From the NCBI RefSeq assembly GCF_018332715.1, contig NZ_BOQP01000071.1, positions 1 to 64,000 of the forward strand: a stretch of 64,000 nt of DNA. The letters run 5' to 3'. Source of the stretch: Winogradskya consettensis. Lineage in GTDB: Bacteria; Actinomycetota; Actinomycetes; Mycobacteriales; Micromonosporaceae. Both the position numbers and the translations under genes were made by a program. How positions within the stretch are numbered: position 1 is the stretch's first letter; every line of letters starts with the position of its first letter. Below, in pieces: positions 24,938 through 32,647 of this stretch. The notes under the pieces were generated by a model. The model saw only the letters and a program-made list of their open reading frames with translations, was not told the DNA's origin and ran no database searches.

Positions 24938-25438
24938 TCAGAACGGCGGTTCGTCATCGGACGCGGCGCCGACCGTTGCCGGTACGGGCGCCGCGGACGT
25001 GGCGGGGGTTGACCACGGGTCGTCCTCGCGGGCCTGCGGGGCAGGATTCGAGATGCCCCCGCGGCCGCTAGAGCGGGTCGCCTTTGTGACCGCGGCGAAC
25101 GCGTAGCGCAGCGAGGGGCCGATCTCGTCCACTTCGAGTTCGTAGACGGTGCGTTTCTCGCCTTCACGGGTCTCGTACGAGCGCTGCCGCAGCCTGCCTT
25201 GCACGATGACCCGTGTCCCGCGCTTCAGCGACTCGTGGACGTGCTCGGCCGCTTCGCGCCAGATGTTGCAGGCCAGGAACAGCGGGTCGCCGTCACGCCA
25301 CTCACCGGTGGTCCGGTCGAGTGTGCGTGGGGTGGAGGCGATCCGGAATTTCGCGACCGCGGCCCCGGAGGGGGTGTAGCGCAGTTCGGGGTCGTCGGTG
25401 AGGTTTCCGACGATGGTGACGGTGGTTTCACCGGCCAC
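24938..25438 (-). CDS. ssb: Single-stranded DNA-binding protein
   Basis: A 166-residue OB-fold SSB. VTIVGNLTDDPELRYTPSG opens the fold, RVIVQGRLRQRSYE follows, and the acidic tail ends DDEPPF, the protein-interaction tip. GTG 25438 has AAGGAGGG 7 bp upstream. A copy on the element would coat ssDNA during replication. Confidence 0.93.
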   Translation of the reverse strand: MAGETTVTIVGNLTDDPELRYTPSGAAVAKFRIASTPRTLDRTTGEWRDGDPLFLACNIWREAAEHVHESLKRGTRVIVQGRLRQRSYETREGEKRTVYELEVDEIGPSLRYAFAAVTKATRSSGRGGISNPAPQAREDDPWSTPATSAAPVPATVGAASDDEPPF

Positions 25439-25540
25439 GATGTGGCCCTCCTTCACAAACGGCGCCAGCTCGGATGCTGGCGGCCACCGCACGAAACCAA
25501 CCCACCCGAGTGCCGGGCCGGTTGGTTTCGGCGGAAGCCG

Positions 25541-25675
25541 TCAGGCCGCGGCCTGACGTGCCCGGATCCGGGCTGCGGCCTGCTCGTGCAGGACCCGCCG
25601 GGCGGCCTCCCGGGTGGCCAGCCGTAGCGCCAGGTTCGGCGGCGGGGGCGGCGGGGCGGCCTGTTCGGCGGTCAC
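25541..25675 (-). CDS. Very small hypothetical protein
   Basis: 44 residues: a poly-Pro stretch, then an Arg/Ala-rich helix. It overlaps the upstream stop as GTGA. A hairpin (25493-25502 with 25520-25529) lies just downstream. Function unknown. Confidence 0.45.
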   Translation of the reverse strand: MTAEQAAPPPPPPNLALRLATREAARRVLHEQAAARIRARQAAA

Positions 25676-25812
25676 TGCCCGGCCGGCTTCGCGGCCTGGG
25701 CCGCGCGGCGGGCGTCGGCGAGGTCTTGTGCCATGCGCTGCGCGGCGAGCCGGGTGTTGCGGGTGCGGGCCTGAACGTCGGCGTGCTGTTGGTTGAGCTG
25801 CTGATCGGACAT
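25672..25812 (-). CDS. Very small hypothetical protein
   Basis: 46 residues, Gln/Ala/Arg-rich and helical (starts MSDQQLNQQHADVQARTRNT). GGGAGG 9 bp upstream and GTGA coupling downstream support it. Function unknown. Confidence 0.5.
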   Translation of the reverse strand: MSDQQLNQQHADVQARTRNTRLAAQRMAQDLADARRAAQAAKPAGQ

Positions 25813-25864
25813 AATCAGGGCCTCCCTCAGAGGTTCCCCTCGTGGGGGTTGATGGGGTGGGAGA

Positions 25865-25910
25865 CCGGCGGCACAGCACATTGCTTGCAGGCTTGGGGCT
25901 GTGCCGCCGG
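25865..25910 (-). terminator. GC-rich hairpin downstream of the large membrane protein gene
   Basis: CCGGCGGCACAGC (25865-25877) pairs with GCTGTGCCGCCGG (25898-25910). No T run follows, so it may attenuate rather than stop transcription. Confidence 0.5.
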
Positions 25911-25916
25911 GCGTAT

Positions 25917-27308
25917 CTACCGGCCGGGGTTCAGGTACTCGTCGATGTGCTGCGACGCGATCCGGCGGGCGATCCGGCGGGGGACGTCGGCGGCGCGGTT
26001 GGCGTCGTAGGCGCGAGCCCATCGGCGGGCCAGGTCGAGACCGGCCTCCGCGTCACTGATGGAGTGATCGAGGCTGATCAGCCAGGCCCGGCGGGTCTGC
26101 GGGAACAGGATGATCCAGCGCAGTAGCCGGTATTTCGAGGTGCGTCGTGATAGCCGCTTGGATTGCGGGGCGTCGTCCCACGTGTCCGGGGCGGCGTCGT
26201 CTTGGAGCTTGACCCACCACAGGATCAGACCGACCACGGTCGCCGCGCCAAACACCAGGCCGAGCTTGTCGCCGGTGTGCGCGACGTTGGTGTAGACCGC
26301 GAAAGCACCGAGCAGCGCGGCCAGCGCGAGGATCTTCCCGATCGGCTTGGCGGCGAGCCCGGCCAGACGCCGCCGGACCCGCCGGTTCGCCAGCAGCAGC
26401 AGGACCACCACGGACGGTTCGAGCATCCCCGGAACCAAGAACCGGGTGAAGCCGGTCATGCCGGCCCACTCCCCGAACTTGACCTGCCCGTATGCGGCCA
26501 GGAATCCGGCGATACCCGCCACCGTCCACGACGCCACATCCAACAGCAGGTCCCGGCCGGTACGCCCGGCAACGAGGCTGCCGATCACGGATCCGGCGGA
26601 CCACGTGAGCATGAGCAGCACGGCGACGACCACGAACCCGCCGGCCAGGATCATCGATCCGGGCAACGCCTGTACGACGCTCAGCGGGGTGCGGACCGTA
26701 ACCAGGATCGCCGCGGCCGTGATAGCGCTCGACAGCGTCAGGGCGACCACGGCGCCCGGCTTCGGTGCCCGGTGAACGTCCGGCGGCGGGGTCGTCGCGA
26801 CGGGGCTGGATGTGGGCTCCGGTGCGGGTTCCGGCGTCGCGACGCTCGCCGGAACCGGGTCGGGCTCGGTGAGCGTCGCGGGCGGGTCGGGCTCGGGTGC
26901 CGAAGCCGGTGTCGCGACGGGTACGGGGTCCGTGTCGTGACGCGGCATCGGTTCCGGCTCGGGTTGTTCATCCGTGGCGACAACCTCGACCGGGTCCGGC
27001 TCGGCGGGCTCGGGATCCGGGTCGAGGTCGGTGAGCGCGTCGTCGGTGAGGGCGGGGACTTCGCCAGTGTCGGACATGCCCTGGTTGGCTCGGTAGCCAT
27101 TGACCAGAGTGGACACGTACGGGCGGCGGGTCTCGATGCCGTACGCGGCGAGCCACTGCCGGACCGCGTCGGTGCGCGGGCCGGGGCCGTGCTCGCAGGC
27201 GTACCGGACCCGGTCGGTGATCGTGGTCAGCGCGTCGAGCGCGGCCGTGTGGACCGGGTCGACCTCGACCGTGGTGGGGTCGGGCGGGGCGAGCGTCGCG
27301 GTCGTCAT
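25917..27308 (-). CDS. Large integral membrane protein of the transfer region (SpdB-like?)
   Basis: A 463-residue protein. Residues 1-90 are soluble and helical. About 90-185 is a Pro/Glu/Asp/Thr-rich linker with PEPEP-type repeats. Six or seven hydrophobic segments follow (about 190-360), and the tail is basic and cytosolic. ATGA overlap joins it to the upstream gene. Position and topology resemble spread proteins of actinomycete conjugative elements; no family is confirmed. Confidence 0.6.
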   Translation of the reverse strand: MTTATLAPPDPTTVEVDPVHTAALDALTTITDRVRYACEHGPGPRTDAVRQWLAAYGIETRRPYVSTLVNGYRANQGMSDTGEVPALTDDALTDLDPDPEPAEPDPVEVVATDEQPEPEPMPRHDTDPVPVATPASAPEPDPPATLTEPDPVPASVATPEPAPEPTSSPVATTPPPDVHRAPKPGAVVALTLSSAITAAAILVTVRTPLSVVQALPGSMILAGGFVVVAVLLMLTWSAGSVIGSLVAGRTGRDLLLDVASWTVAGIAGFLAAYGQVKFGEWAGMTGFTRFLVPGMLEPSVVVLLLLANRRVRRRLAGLAAKPIGKILALAALLGAFAVYTNVAHTGDKLGLVFGAATVVGLILWWVKLQDDAAPDTWDDAPQSKRLSRRTSKYRLLRWIILFPQTRRAWLISLDHSISDAEAGLDLARRWARAYDANRAADVPRRIARRIASQHIDEYLNPGR

Positions 27309-27670
27309 CCGGTCACCGCCGTGGTGCCGGTCAGCGCGGCCAGCTCGGCACGCAGCCGGGCCAGCTCGGCCGCCTGTTCCCGTGCTACCGGGTCGGACAC
27401 CTGCTGGAAGACGTCGATGCGCAGCGCGCCCCGGTAGCCGCCGGCGTCGTGGTGGTAGACACCGCCCGACATGTGGCGCGTGATGCCAGGTTTGCCCAGC
27501 AGTACGCCGGCGATCGCGTCGACGGCGGCCACGATCCCGTTGTCCGTGGTGCCGCGGGGCTGGACGGCGAGCGAGAGCGCGGGCGCCGCTATGTCCTTGC
27601 CGGCCAGGGTCTCGAAGTCGTCCGCAATGCGCCGCAGCTCGGCGGCGATCTCGGCGTAGGGGTCGGTCAT
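27305..27670 (-). CDS. Hypothetical protein
   Basis: A 121-residue protein (starts MTDPYAEIAAELRRIADDFE) with a C-terminal Ala/Leu-rich coiled-coil-like end (REQAAELARLRAELAALTG). ATGA overlaps both neighbours. Function unknown. Confidence 0.6.
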   Translation of the reverse strand: MTDPYAEIAAELRRIADDFETLAGKDIAAPALSLAVQPRGTTDNGIVAAVDAIAGVLLGKPGITRHMSGGVYHHDAGGYRGALRIDVFQQVSDPVAREQAAELARLRAELAALTGTTAVTG

Positions 27671-27897
27671 CGCGGGGCCTCCGACCGGGCAAGCTGGGTG
27701 AGGAGGTCGCCCACCATGTCGGCCGGGATGAGACCGCGCTCGATCGCGGCGAGCTGGGCGAACTTCATCGCGATCCGCTCCCGGCCCTCGATCAGGGCGG
27801 CCCGCGTCGAGTGGTAGCTGTCGTCGTGGTTCTTCTTCTCGTTCATCTCGGATGCCTTGCGCAGCAGCGCGGCAGCCTCGTACAGGTAGTCGGTCAT
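27667..27897 (-). CDS. Small hypothetical protein
   Basis: A 76-residue helical protein (starts MTDYLYEAAALLRKASEMNE). ATGA overlaps on both sides. Function unknown. Confidence 0.6.
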   Translation of the reverse strand: MTDYLYEAAALLRKASEMNEKKNHDDSYHSTRAALIEGRERIAMKFAQLAAIERGLIPADMVGDLLTQLARSEAPR

Positions 27898-28265
27898 GCG
27901 GCAACCTCCGGGGACGCGCAGGTCAAGCACTCGCCGAGCGAGCGCGGGATGAAGTAGGGCCGCACGTGGCGGCAGGTCGAGCAGGTCCGGCGAGCGCGCA
28001 TCGCCGCGGCCAGGGCCGTACGGACGGCCGGGGTCGCGGTGCGCTTCGGGCGGGCCAGGTCGAGCCGGTACAGGTACGCCACGCGTGTACCGCCCACACC
28101 GGCCCACAGGATCTGCGCGGCAGGCTCGTGGCCACCCGGGCAGAGACCCTGTTTGCGCAGTTGACGACGGGTGGCGTAACCGTCCGGGGCGCCTTCCCAC
28201 CAGAAGGTGGGGATGCCGTGCCGAGTGCCCTCGGGATCCCAGAACGCGGCGCGTATCCGCGACAT
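27894..28265 (-). CDS. RRQRL-motif zinc-binding protein
   Basis: A 123-residue protein. ATRRQLRKQGLCPGG (about 31-45) is the family signature (RRQL here). The C-terminus has CSTC (94-97) and CLTC (113-116) zinc ligands. The family is common on actinobacterial plasmids and AICEs, next to a DUF6284-like gene as here. Biochemical role unknown. Confidence 0.75.
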   Translation of the reverse strand: MSRIRAAFWDPEGTRHGIPTFWWEGAPDGYATRRQLRKQGLCPGGHEPAAQILWAGVGGTRVAYLYRLDLARPKRTATPAVRTALAAAMRARRTCSTCRHVRPYFIPRSLGECLTCASPEVAA

Positions 28266-28510
28266 CAGGCCGCGGGCCGCAGCTCGGAACCCGACAGGGT
28301 CGGACGGACGGCGGTGCGGGTGAGCCGGGCCTCGCTGCGGCGCTTGCGCCGCCAGTCCAGCTCGTCCGGGCGCCGGTCCGCGGCGTACAGGGCCTCGATC
28401 TCGGCGTCCAGCTCGGCGAGGTCGGACTCGATCCGGGGCCACTCGGCCTCGATCGCAGCCAGGTCACTCGGCGACGGGCCGCCGGTCTCGGTCTCGAAGT
28501 CGATCGACAT
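28265..28510 (-). CDS. DUF6284-like small protein
   Basis: An 81-residue acidic helical protein. PSDLAAIEAEWPRIESDLAE followed by PDELDWRRKRR resembles DUF6284, which usually sits beside the RRQRL protein. It overlaps the next gene as TGATG. Function unknown. Confidence 0.6.
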   Translation of the reverse strand: MSIDFETETGGPSPSDLAAIEAEWPRIESDLAELDAEIEALYAADRRPDELDWRRKRRSEARLTRTAVRPTLSGSELRPAA

Positions 28511-28530
28511 GAGTCGGGAAGTCCTTCCGG

Positions 28531-28704
28531 TCAGGCGGCCCGCGGCAGCCGGCGACGCCCGGAGCGTCGCGCGGGCTCGGCCCGGCAGGTCGCGCACTTG
28601 GTCTCGTCCGGCGTAAGCGGCGCCAGGGCCGTACAGGTCTTGCACGTGCGCCACACGGTGCTCTGACGTGCAGTGATGCTGACGATCGAAAAAAGTGCGG
28701 CCAT
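28531..28704 (-). CDS. Small zinc-ribbon protein, first gene of the element operon
   Basis: 57 residues. CKTC and CATC pairs form a zinc ribbon, with a basic tail. GGAGG 10 bp upstream supports the ATG at 28704. It resembles small mobile-element transfer proteins by size and position only. Confidence 0.6.
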   Translation of the reverse strand: MAALFSIVSITARQSTVWRTCKTCTALAPLTPDETKCATCRAEPARRSGRRRLPRAA

Positions 28705-29126
28705 GGTGATTACGCCTCCTAGCTCGATCGGAAAACTAGGGAATGGGTGCGAAGGACGCCCGGTGGACCGGCGCACCGCTACGGCGGCCGGCCCACTCGG
28801 AACGCGTCAAACTCGGCCTTCGGGCAGGCCGTTCGAGTCGAGCTAGGTCTACTTGTCCGCCGTCACGCGCTCACGCCGTCGCTCACCATCCGCAGTGCGT
28901 CGCGGGGATGTACGCCGGTCGCCTCATCGCATGTCCACCGCCGATGCCGACGGATACGGGACAGCCAGTGCTTTTCTGGCCGCTGAGCGGGGCCTAGACC
29001 TGTCGCTTACTGCTGGCGTCTTCTTAGCCGTTCCCCGCTTCCCAGCGGGAGTCAGGACGCCTGACCGGTTTGCGGTACACGGTTCGGTCTACACCGTCTC
29101 TATAGATTTAGTTAGCTGGTTTGAGG

Positions 29127-29140
29127 GTTTGCCCGCAAAC
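29127..29140. promoter_or_regulatory. Operator 1, GTTTG-N4-CAAAC
   Basis: A palindrome, GTTTG CCCG CAAAC. It matches operator 2 (58 bp away) at all but one position and is a likely GntR binding site. Confidence 0.65.
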
Positions 29141-29184
29141 TTTGCTTGACTGAACGTAAGGCATAGTCGTCAGTCGGCGCAAGG

Positions 29185-29198
29185 GTTTGCCCACAAAC
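29185..29198. promoter_or_regulatory. Operator 2, GTTTG-N4-CAAAC
   Basis: GTTTG CCCA CAAAC, 26 bp before the GntR start codon. It would give autoregulation. Confidence 0.65.
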
Positions 29199-29223
29199 CT
29201 TCAAACCGCGCTACCGTTAGCGC

Positions 29224-30036
29224 ATGGAACCGCAGCCCACGGGGGTCGCCCCGCCGATCCAACTTCGCATTGCCGATGACCTACGCATGAAGATCGAGCG
29301 GGGCGACCTTGCAGCTGGAGACCCCCTACCAACGCTGCAAGAGATCTGCGACGAGTACGACTGCTCCATCAACTCGGCGCGCGCGGCTATCGGCCTTCTG
29401 AAGCAACAGGGCCTGATCACCGGCGGGAGAGGCAAGGCGGCGCGCGTACGGACGCCGGCCCAACGGGTTTGCCGCTCGTCTGAGCGTCACCAGGAAGAGA
29501 AAGATCTTGTGCTTAAGCCGCAGTCAGTCAGAGCGTCGACCGGCGTTGCGGAGACCGACATGGGTAGCAAGATCAAAGATCTCTCGTTCTCCACCCGATA
29601 TGAACAGATCGAACCCTCGCCGCGCCTCGCCGCGGACCTCGGCATCGCCGAGGACATTAACGTGTTGCGCCGCACCTATGAGATGCGCGACCGCAAGGAC
29701 GGGCGCCGGCTCTCTTGGAGCGTTTCGTATATTCCCCTGCCGCTGATCGAATCGAACGCACGCCTACTCGACTCCGCTAATGAACCGTGGCCCGGTGGCA
29801 CCCAGCACCAGCTTCACACGGTCGGCATCGAGGTCATGCGGATTGTCGATCAGGTTTCGGCCTCCATGCCCACCACCGCAGCAGCCCACGAGTGGCGCCT
29901 TGACGACGGCGTGCCGATGCTGCACGTCCGACGCATTTCGTACGACGCTGACAACCGGATCGTTGAGCTGTCCGATGCAGACTTCCCCGCCGACCGCACC
30001 GAACTCAGCTTCACCACGCCACTCCAAAAGTGGTGA
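29224..30036 (+). CDS. GntR/HutC-family regulator (KorSA-like)
   Basis: A 270-residue repressor. The N-terminal GntR winged helix has IADDLRMKIERGDLAAGDPL and ARAAIGLLKQQGLI (about 15-60). The C-terminal UTRA domain (about 100-265) has VLRRTYEMRDRKDGRRLSWS and LHVRRISYD. In pSAM2-type elements KorSA represses the activator of replication and excision. Its divergent place and two upstream palindromes fit such a control switch. Confidence 0.85.
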   Translation: MEPQPTGVAPPIQLRIADDLRMKIERGDLAAGDPLPTLQEICDEYDCSINSARAAIGLLKQQGLITGGRGKAARVRTPAQRVCRSSERHQEEKDLVLKPQSVRASTGVAETDMGSKIKDLSFSTRYEQIEPSPRLAADLGIAEDINVLRRTYEMRDRKDGRRLSWSVSYIPLPLIESNARLLDSANEPWPGGTQHQLHTVGIEVMRIVDQVSASMPTTAAAHEWRLDDGVPMLHVRRISYDADNRIVELSDADFPADRTELSFTTPLQKW

Positions 30037-30074
30037 CCCCTGCCTACAACACCTGAACTGGAGAACGTGACTAG

Positions 30075-30899
30075 ATGCCGACCGTTTCTATCATCACGGC
30101 CGCATACGCCCCGAGCGCCGAGTTCCTGCCGGAGACCATCGCCAGCGTGGCAGCGCAGAAAATGCCCGCCGGATGGGATATTGAATGGGTCGTACAGGAG
30201 GATGGCGCCGAACCGTTCCTGGCGGAAATGTTTGCCGGTGTGTCAAACGTCAGCTACGCAGCCAACGGCCGGCAACTCGGGATCGCAGGTACTCGAAATC
30301 TAGCGCTTGAGCGCGCGTCCGGTGGTCTACTGCGCGTCCTTGATTCCGATGATCTGCTCTTGCCAAACGCTCTCGAATCGCTGATCCCGCACTTCCTCGG
30401 TGGGTCGACGCAATGGGCGGTGGGCCAGGCCGACGACCTCATGACTGATGGAAGTCGCGTATCATGGGATCCCTTAATCCCTACAGGTCCCGTACCGGCC
30501 GGCGCGGTCAACAACTACGCAATTGAGCATGGAGGCAACTGGCCGATCCATTGTGCCGGACTCATGCTCCGAACCGACATGGTGCGCGCATTAGGCGGCT
30601 GGGCGGGCACCCCGAACGACGAAGACATCATCTTGTTTTCGGCGTTGTCGGAGATCTGCGACGGATACAACGATCCATCGGTGACGTGGCTCTACCGGCA
30701 GCACGCAGGCCAGGTAACGCGTACCGCCAGCTGGCGCGCACAGAGCGCGGTCGGCCGTCACATAGCGTTGCAGCGCGTAAACGCCGTTCGGACGTTGGGG
30801 CTTATCTCCACAGGTACGCCACCTGTCGACGTTGCTGGTGGCGAACGACTGCGTGTCGATCAGCCCGTCAAGGACCACGACTCGACCGAGTATCTGTGA
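30075..30899 (+). CDS. Family 2 glycosyltransferase
   Basis: A 274-residue GT-A fold enzyme. VSIITAAYAPSAEFLPETIA opens the fold, RVLDSDDLLLPNALE holds the DxD metal/nucleotide-sugar site (about 93-107), and NDEDIILFSAL (about 180) provides the catalytic acidic residues. There is no membrane segment. GT2 genes often follow the regulator on AICEs; the acceptor is unknown. Confidence 0.8.
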   Translation: MPTVSIITAAYAPSAEFLPETIASVAAQKMPAGWDIEWVVQEDGAEPFLAEMFAGVSNVSYAANGRQLGIAGTRNLALERASGGLLRVLDSDDLLLPNALESLIPHFLGGSTQWAVGQADDLMTDGSRVSWDPLIPTGPVPAGAVNNYAIEHGGNWPIHCAGLMLRTDMVRALGGWAGTPNDEDIILFSALSEICDGYNDPSVTWLYRQHAGQVTRTASWRAQSAVGRHIALQRVNAVRTLGLISTGTPPVDVAGGERLRVDQPVKDHDSTEYL

Positions 30900-31024
30900 A
30901 ATCGCCAATCACTAGCGCGCGCATCTTCGCTCTGCCCGCCGTGCCGATATTTTATGTGAACACACGCATCACTCGAAGGGTGTATCCGTTGGTTCAGTAC
31001 CCTAGGTAGCACCATAATGATCGG

Positions 31025-32317
31025 GTGACCATCCAGCAAAACCTTCCACGATGGACAACCTCAGTAGATAGATCGTCCATTATCTACCCGTCCAAGTGGC
31101 CAGTCTGGGTAGATGAGCACTCAGACGGAGTCGACTGGCACTGCCCCCAATGCAATGCGCTAATCGGGGAAAAATGTCATCCTAGACGCATCCTGGATAT
31201 CCTTACATGTTGCCCTCGATGTAATATTTTACTCGCTTTCCCTTCTCGCCTGCCCGGGGAATGCTATACCCAGGGAGCAATTTCCCTCCCTGGGAGAGGG
31301 TGCCACCTTGACGAGAGCATGTATTTCTCTGGCAAAGGTATGAGTATCGTCGCACAGTCAACTGTTGATGCATACGATCGGGAGTGCGGAAGGGGTCAGA
31401 CGGATTCGCAACAAGAGCTCATTCTAGACAGTAAATACCTGCTTGATAAGGTGAAGGTTCTAGAGAATATCTTCGGCACTGACCTGCCCAGCATCCTGGA
31501 CAGGCACCGAAAGGCCACCTCTACTAGAACACCACCCAAAGATCCACATCGCCTTGTTGAGCTACTGGTATATGTTAGAGAACTGTCAGATTGTTTGAGT
31601 GCAACTGACGACTTAGTCAACGTTGACCTTGATCTCAACCGATTGTCAGAATTTTTACTGGCTTCATCAATGTTTCACAGGTGGCGGCATCATCCGGCCA
31701 TCTCAGACTTGACCCGAAAAATTGCTAAAGGTACGGAGGTTCGCCACTCGGTCATGTTGCTTGGATTAGCTAGCTACATAGTGGATGAAGTGCTACCTGT
31801 AGAACTAAAAGAGGCCACGGCTCTCGGCCGCTCTGCCGACCTTGTGACCAGGCCTGTACTGCACGAAGAACTCCTTATAGAACTAAAAACCCCTACGGCA
31901 CTGCAATCACCAAGAGTTCAAAGTCTGAGTAGCGGAGAGGCCCAGAAGATTCTTAAAAAGGTCTTAGGGGCAGCGACATCCGGTAGCCGCAAGCAACTTG
32001 ACGCCGCTAACTCTGGAATGGTGGCAGTGGGCGCATTCGGTATCACCGACAAAGATTTTGCCGTTCTGAACCAAGCTGCTCGCGATCTACTCCGAGAACT
32101 TGGTTCCAAAAAAGAATCCAGGAAGCCGTACCTAGCTGGCTTTTTGACGGTAAATGCGAAAGCGCATGTTGAGTTTAATGAGACTAAGCCATCCACACTT
32201 CGGTTTGCCTCGGCGCTTGAGGTAAATATGATTCCCTACCCCGGCTACAAAGGGGCGTTGAATGTGCGACCCGGGATCCGGACAGGGGGCGGAATCCTGA
32301 GCCCACCTGGGCGGTGA
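31025..32317 (+). CDS. Zinc-ribbon protein with PD-(D/E)XK-like C-terminal region (cargo)
   Basis: A 430-residue protein from GTG. CPQC (40-43) and CCPRC (62-66) form an N-terminal zinc ribbon. A helical middle follows. Near 270-300, ADLVTRP...HEELLIELKTP has the D...E-x-K pattern of PD-(D/E)XK nucleases. Base composition is clearly less GC-rich than the backbone, with many A/T-ending codons, indicating recent transfer. It could be a defence nuclease; no close family is recognised. Confidence 0.55.
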   Translation: MTIQQNLPRWTTSVDRSSIIYPSKWPVWVDEHSDGVDWHCPQCNALIGEKCHPRRILDILTCCPRCNILLAFPSRLPGECYTQGAISLPGRGCHLDESMYFSGKGMSIVAQSTVDAYDRECGRGQTDSQQELILDSKYLLDKVKVLENIFGTDLPSILDRHRKATSTRTPPKDPHRLVELLVYVRELSDCLSATDDLVNVDLDLNRLSEFLLASSMFHRWRHHPAISDLTRKIAKGTEVRHSVMLLGLASYIVDEVLPVELKEATALGRSADLVTRPVLHEELLIELKTPTALQSPRVQSLSSGEAQKILKKVLGAATSGSRKQLDAANSGMVAVGAFGITDKDFAVLNQAARDLLRELGSKKESRKPYLAGFLTVNAKAHVEFNETKPSTLRFASALEVNMIPYPGYKGALNVRPGIRTGGGILSPPGR

Positions 32318-32327
32318 CGGCACGTCA

Positions 32328-32351
32328 GTTGCTCACCGGCTGCTCACACGG
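32328..32351. promoter_or_regulatory. Arm-type site 2 (internal): two TGCTCAC repeats, 11 bp apart
   Basis: TGCTCAC occurs at 32330 and 32341. The block matches site 1 (11181) at 21 of 24 positions. It ends 121 bp before an internal CTGAAAATC core, almost the same spacing as site 3 to the right attachment repeat (120 bp). Confidence 0.6.
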
Positions 32352-32465
32352 CCGCCGACATCTGACGAATCCGAGTGACAACGAACGATAGATCAAGGTG
32401 GTGTCGAGACACGTCAACGCTGCTAGTGGTGAACCCGACGCGAGTCCTCAACAGGATCGCTAGCA

Positions 32466-32517
32466 CACTGAAAATCCGTCGGGGAACCTTCAGAGGTTCG
32501 AATCCTCTACCGCCACG
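32466..32517 (+). pseudogene. tRNA-Tyr-like 3' half, internal attachment scar
   Basis: CTGAAAATC (32468-32476) is followed by CGTCGG, a short variable region, a T arm AGAGG TTCGAAT CCTCT and the acceptor strand TACCGCC plus A. This matches actinobacterial tRNA-Tyr downstream of the anticodon, except the loop reads GAA as in tRNA-Phe. No 5' half is present. It reads as a recombination junction (attR-like). Confidence 0.65.
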
Positions 32518-32526
32518 GGATACACG

Positions 32527-32567
32527 AACAGGCCCCCGAACAGCAGAGACGCCGGTCGGGGCCTGTT
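32527..32567 (+). terminator. Terminator hairpin after the tRNA-like scar
   Basis: AACAGGCCCC (32527-32536) pairs with GGGGCCTGTT (32558-32567), followed by T. A tRNA 3' end plus terminator copies the layout of the Phe attachment repeats. Confidence 0.65.
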
Positions 32568-32647
32568 TGGTGGTCTCACTCGATGCCGCTTGATTTCACC
32601 CGCTGTCACCCATACGGAGCCGTACCCGCCGGCGGTTATTCGCTGAC

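Larger units (their letters stand above)
28705..29223. promoter_or_regulatory. Divergent control region between the element operon and the GntR gene
   Basis: This 519-bp gene-free stretch holds the two GTTTG-N4-CAAAC operators, an A+T-rich tract (29099-29120) suited to a minus-strand promoter, and TTGACT (29146-29151) as a possible -35 for the GntR gene. No other gene is seen. Confidence 0.6.

Noticed and set aside
32466..32517. Functional tRNA gene
   Set aside because: Only the 3' half is present; no D arm or 5' acceptor strand complementary to TACCGCC is found upstream.
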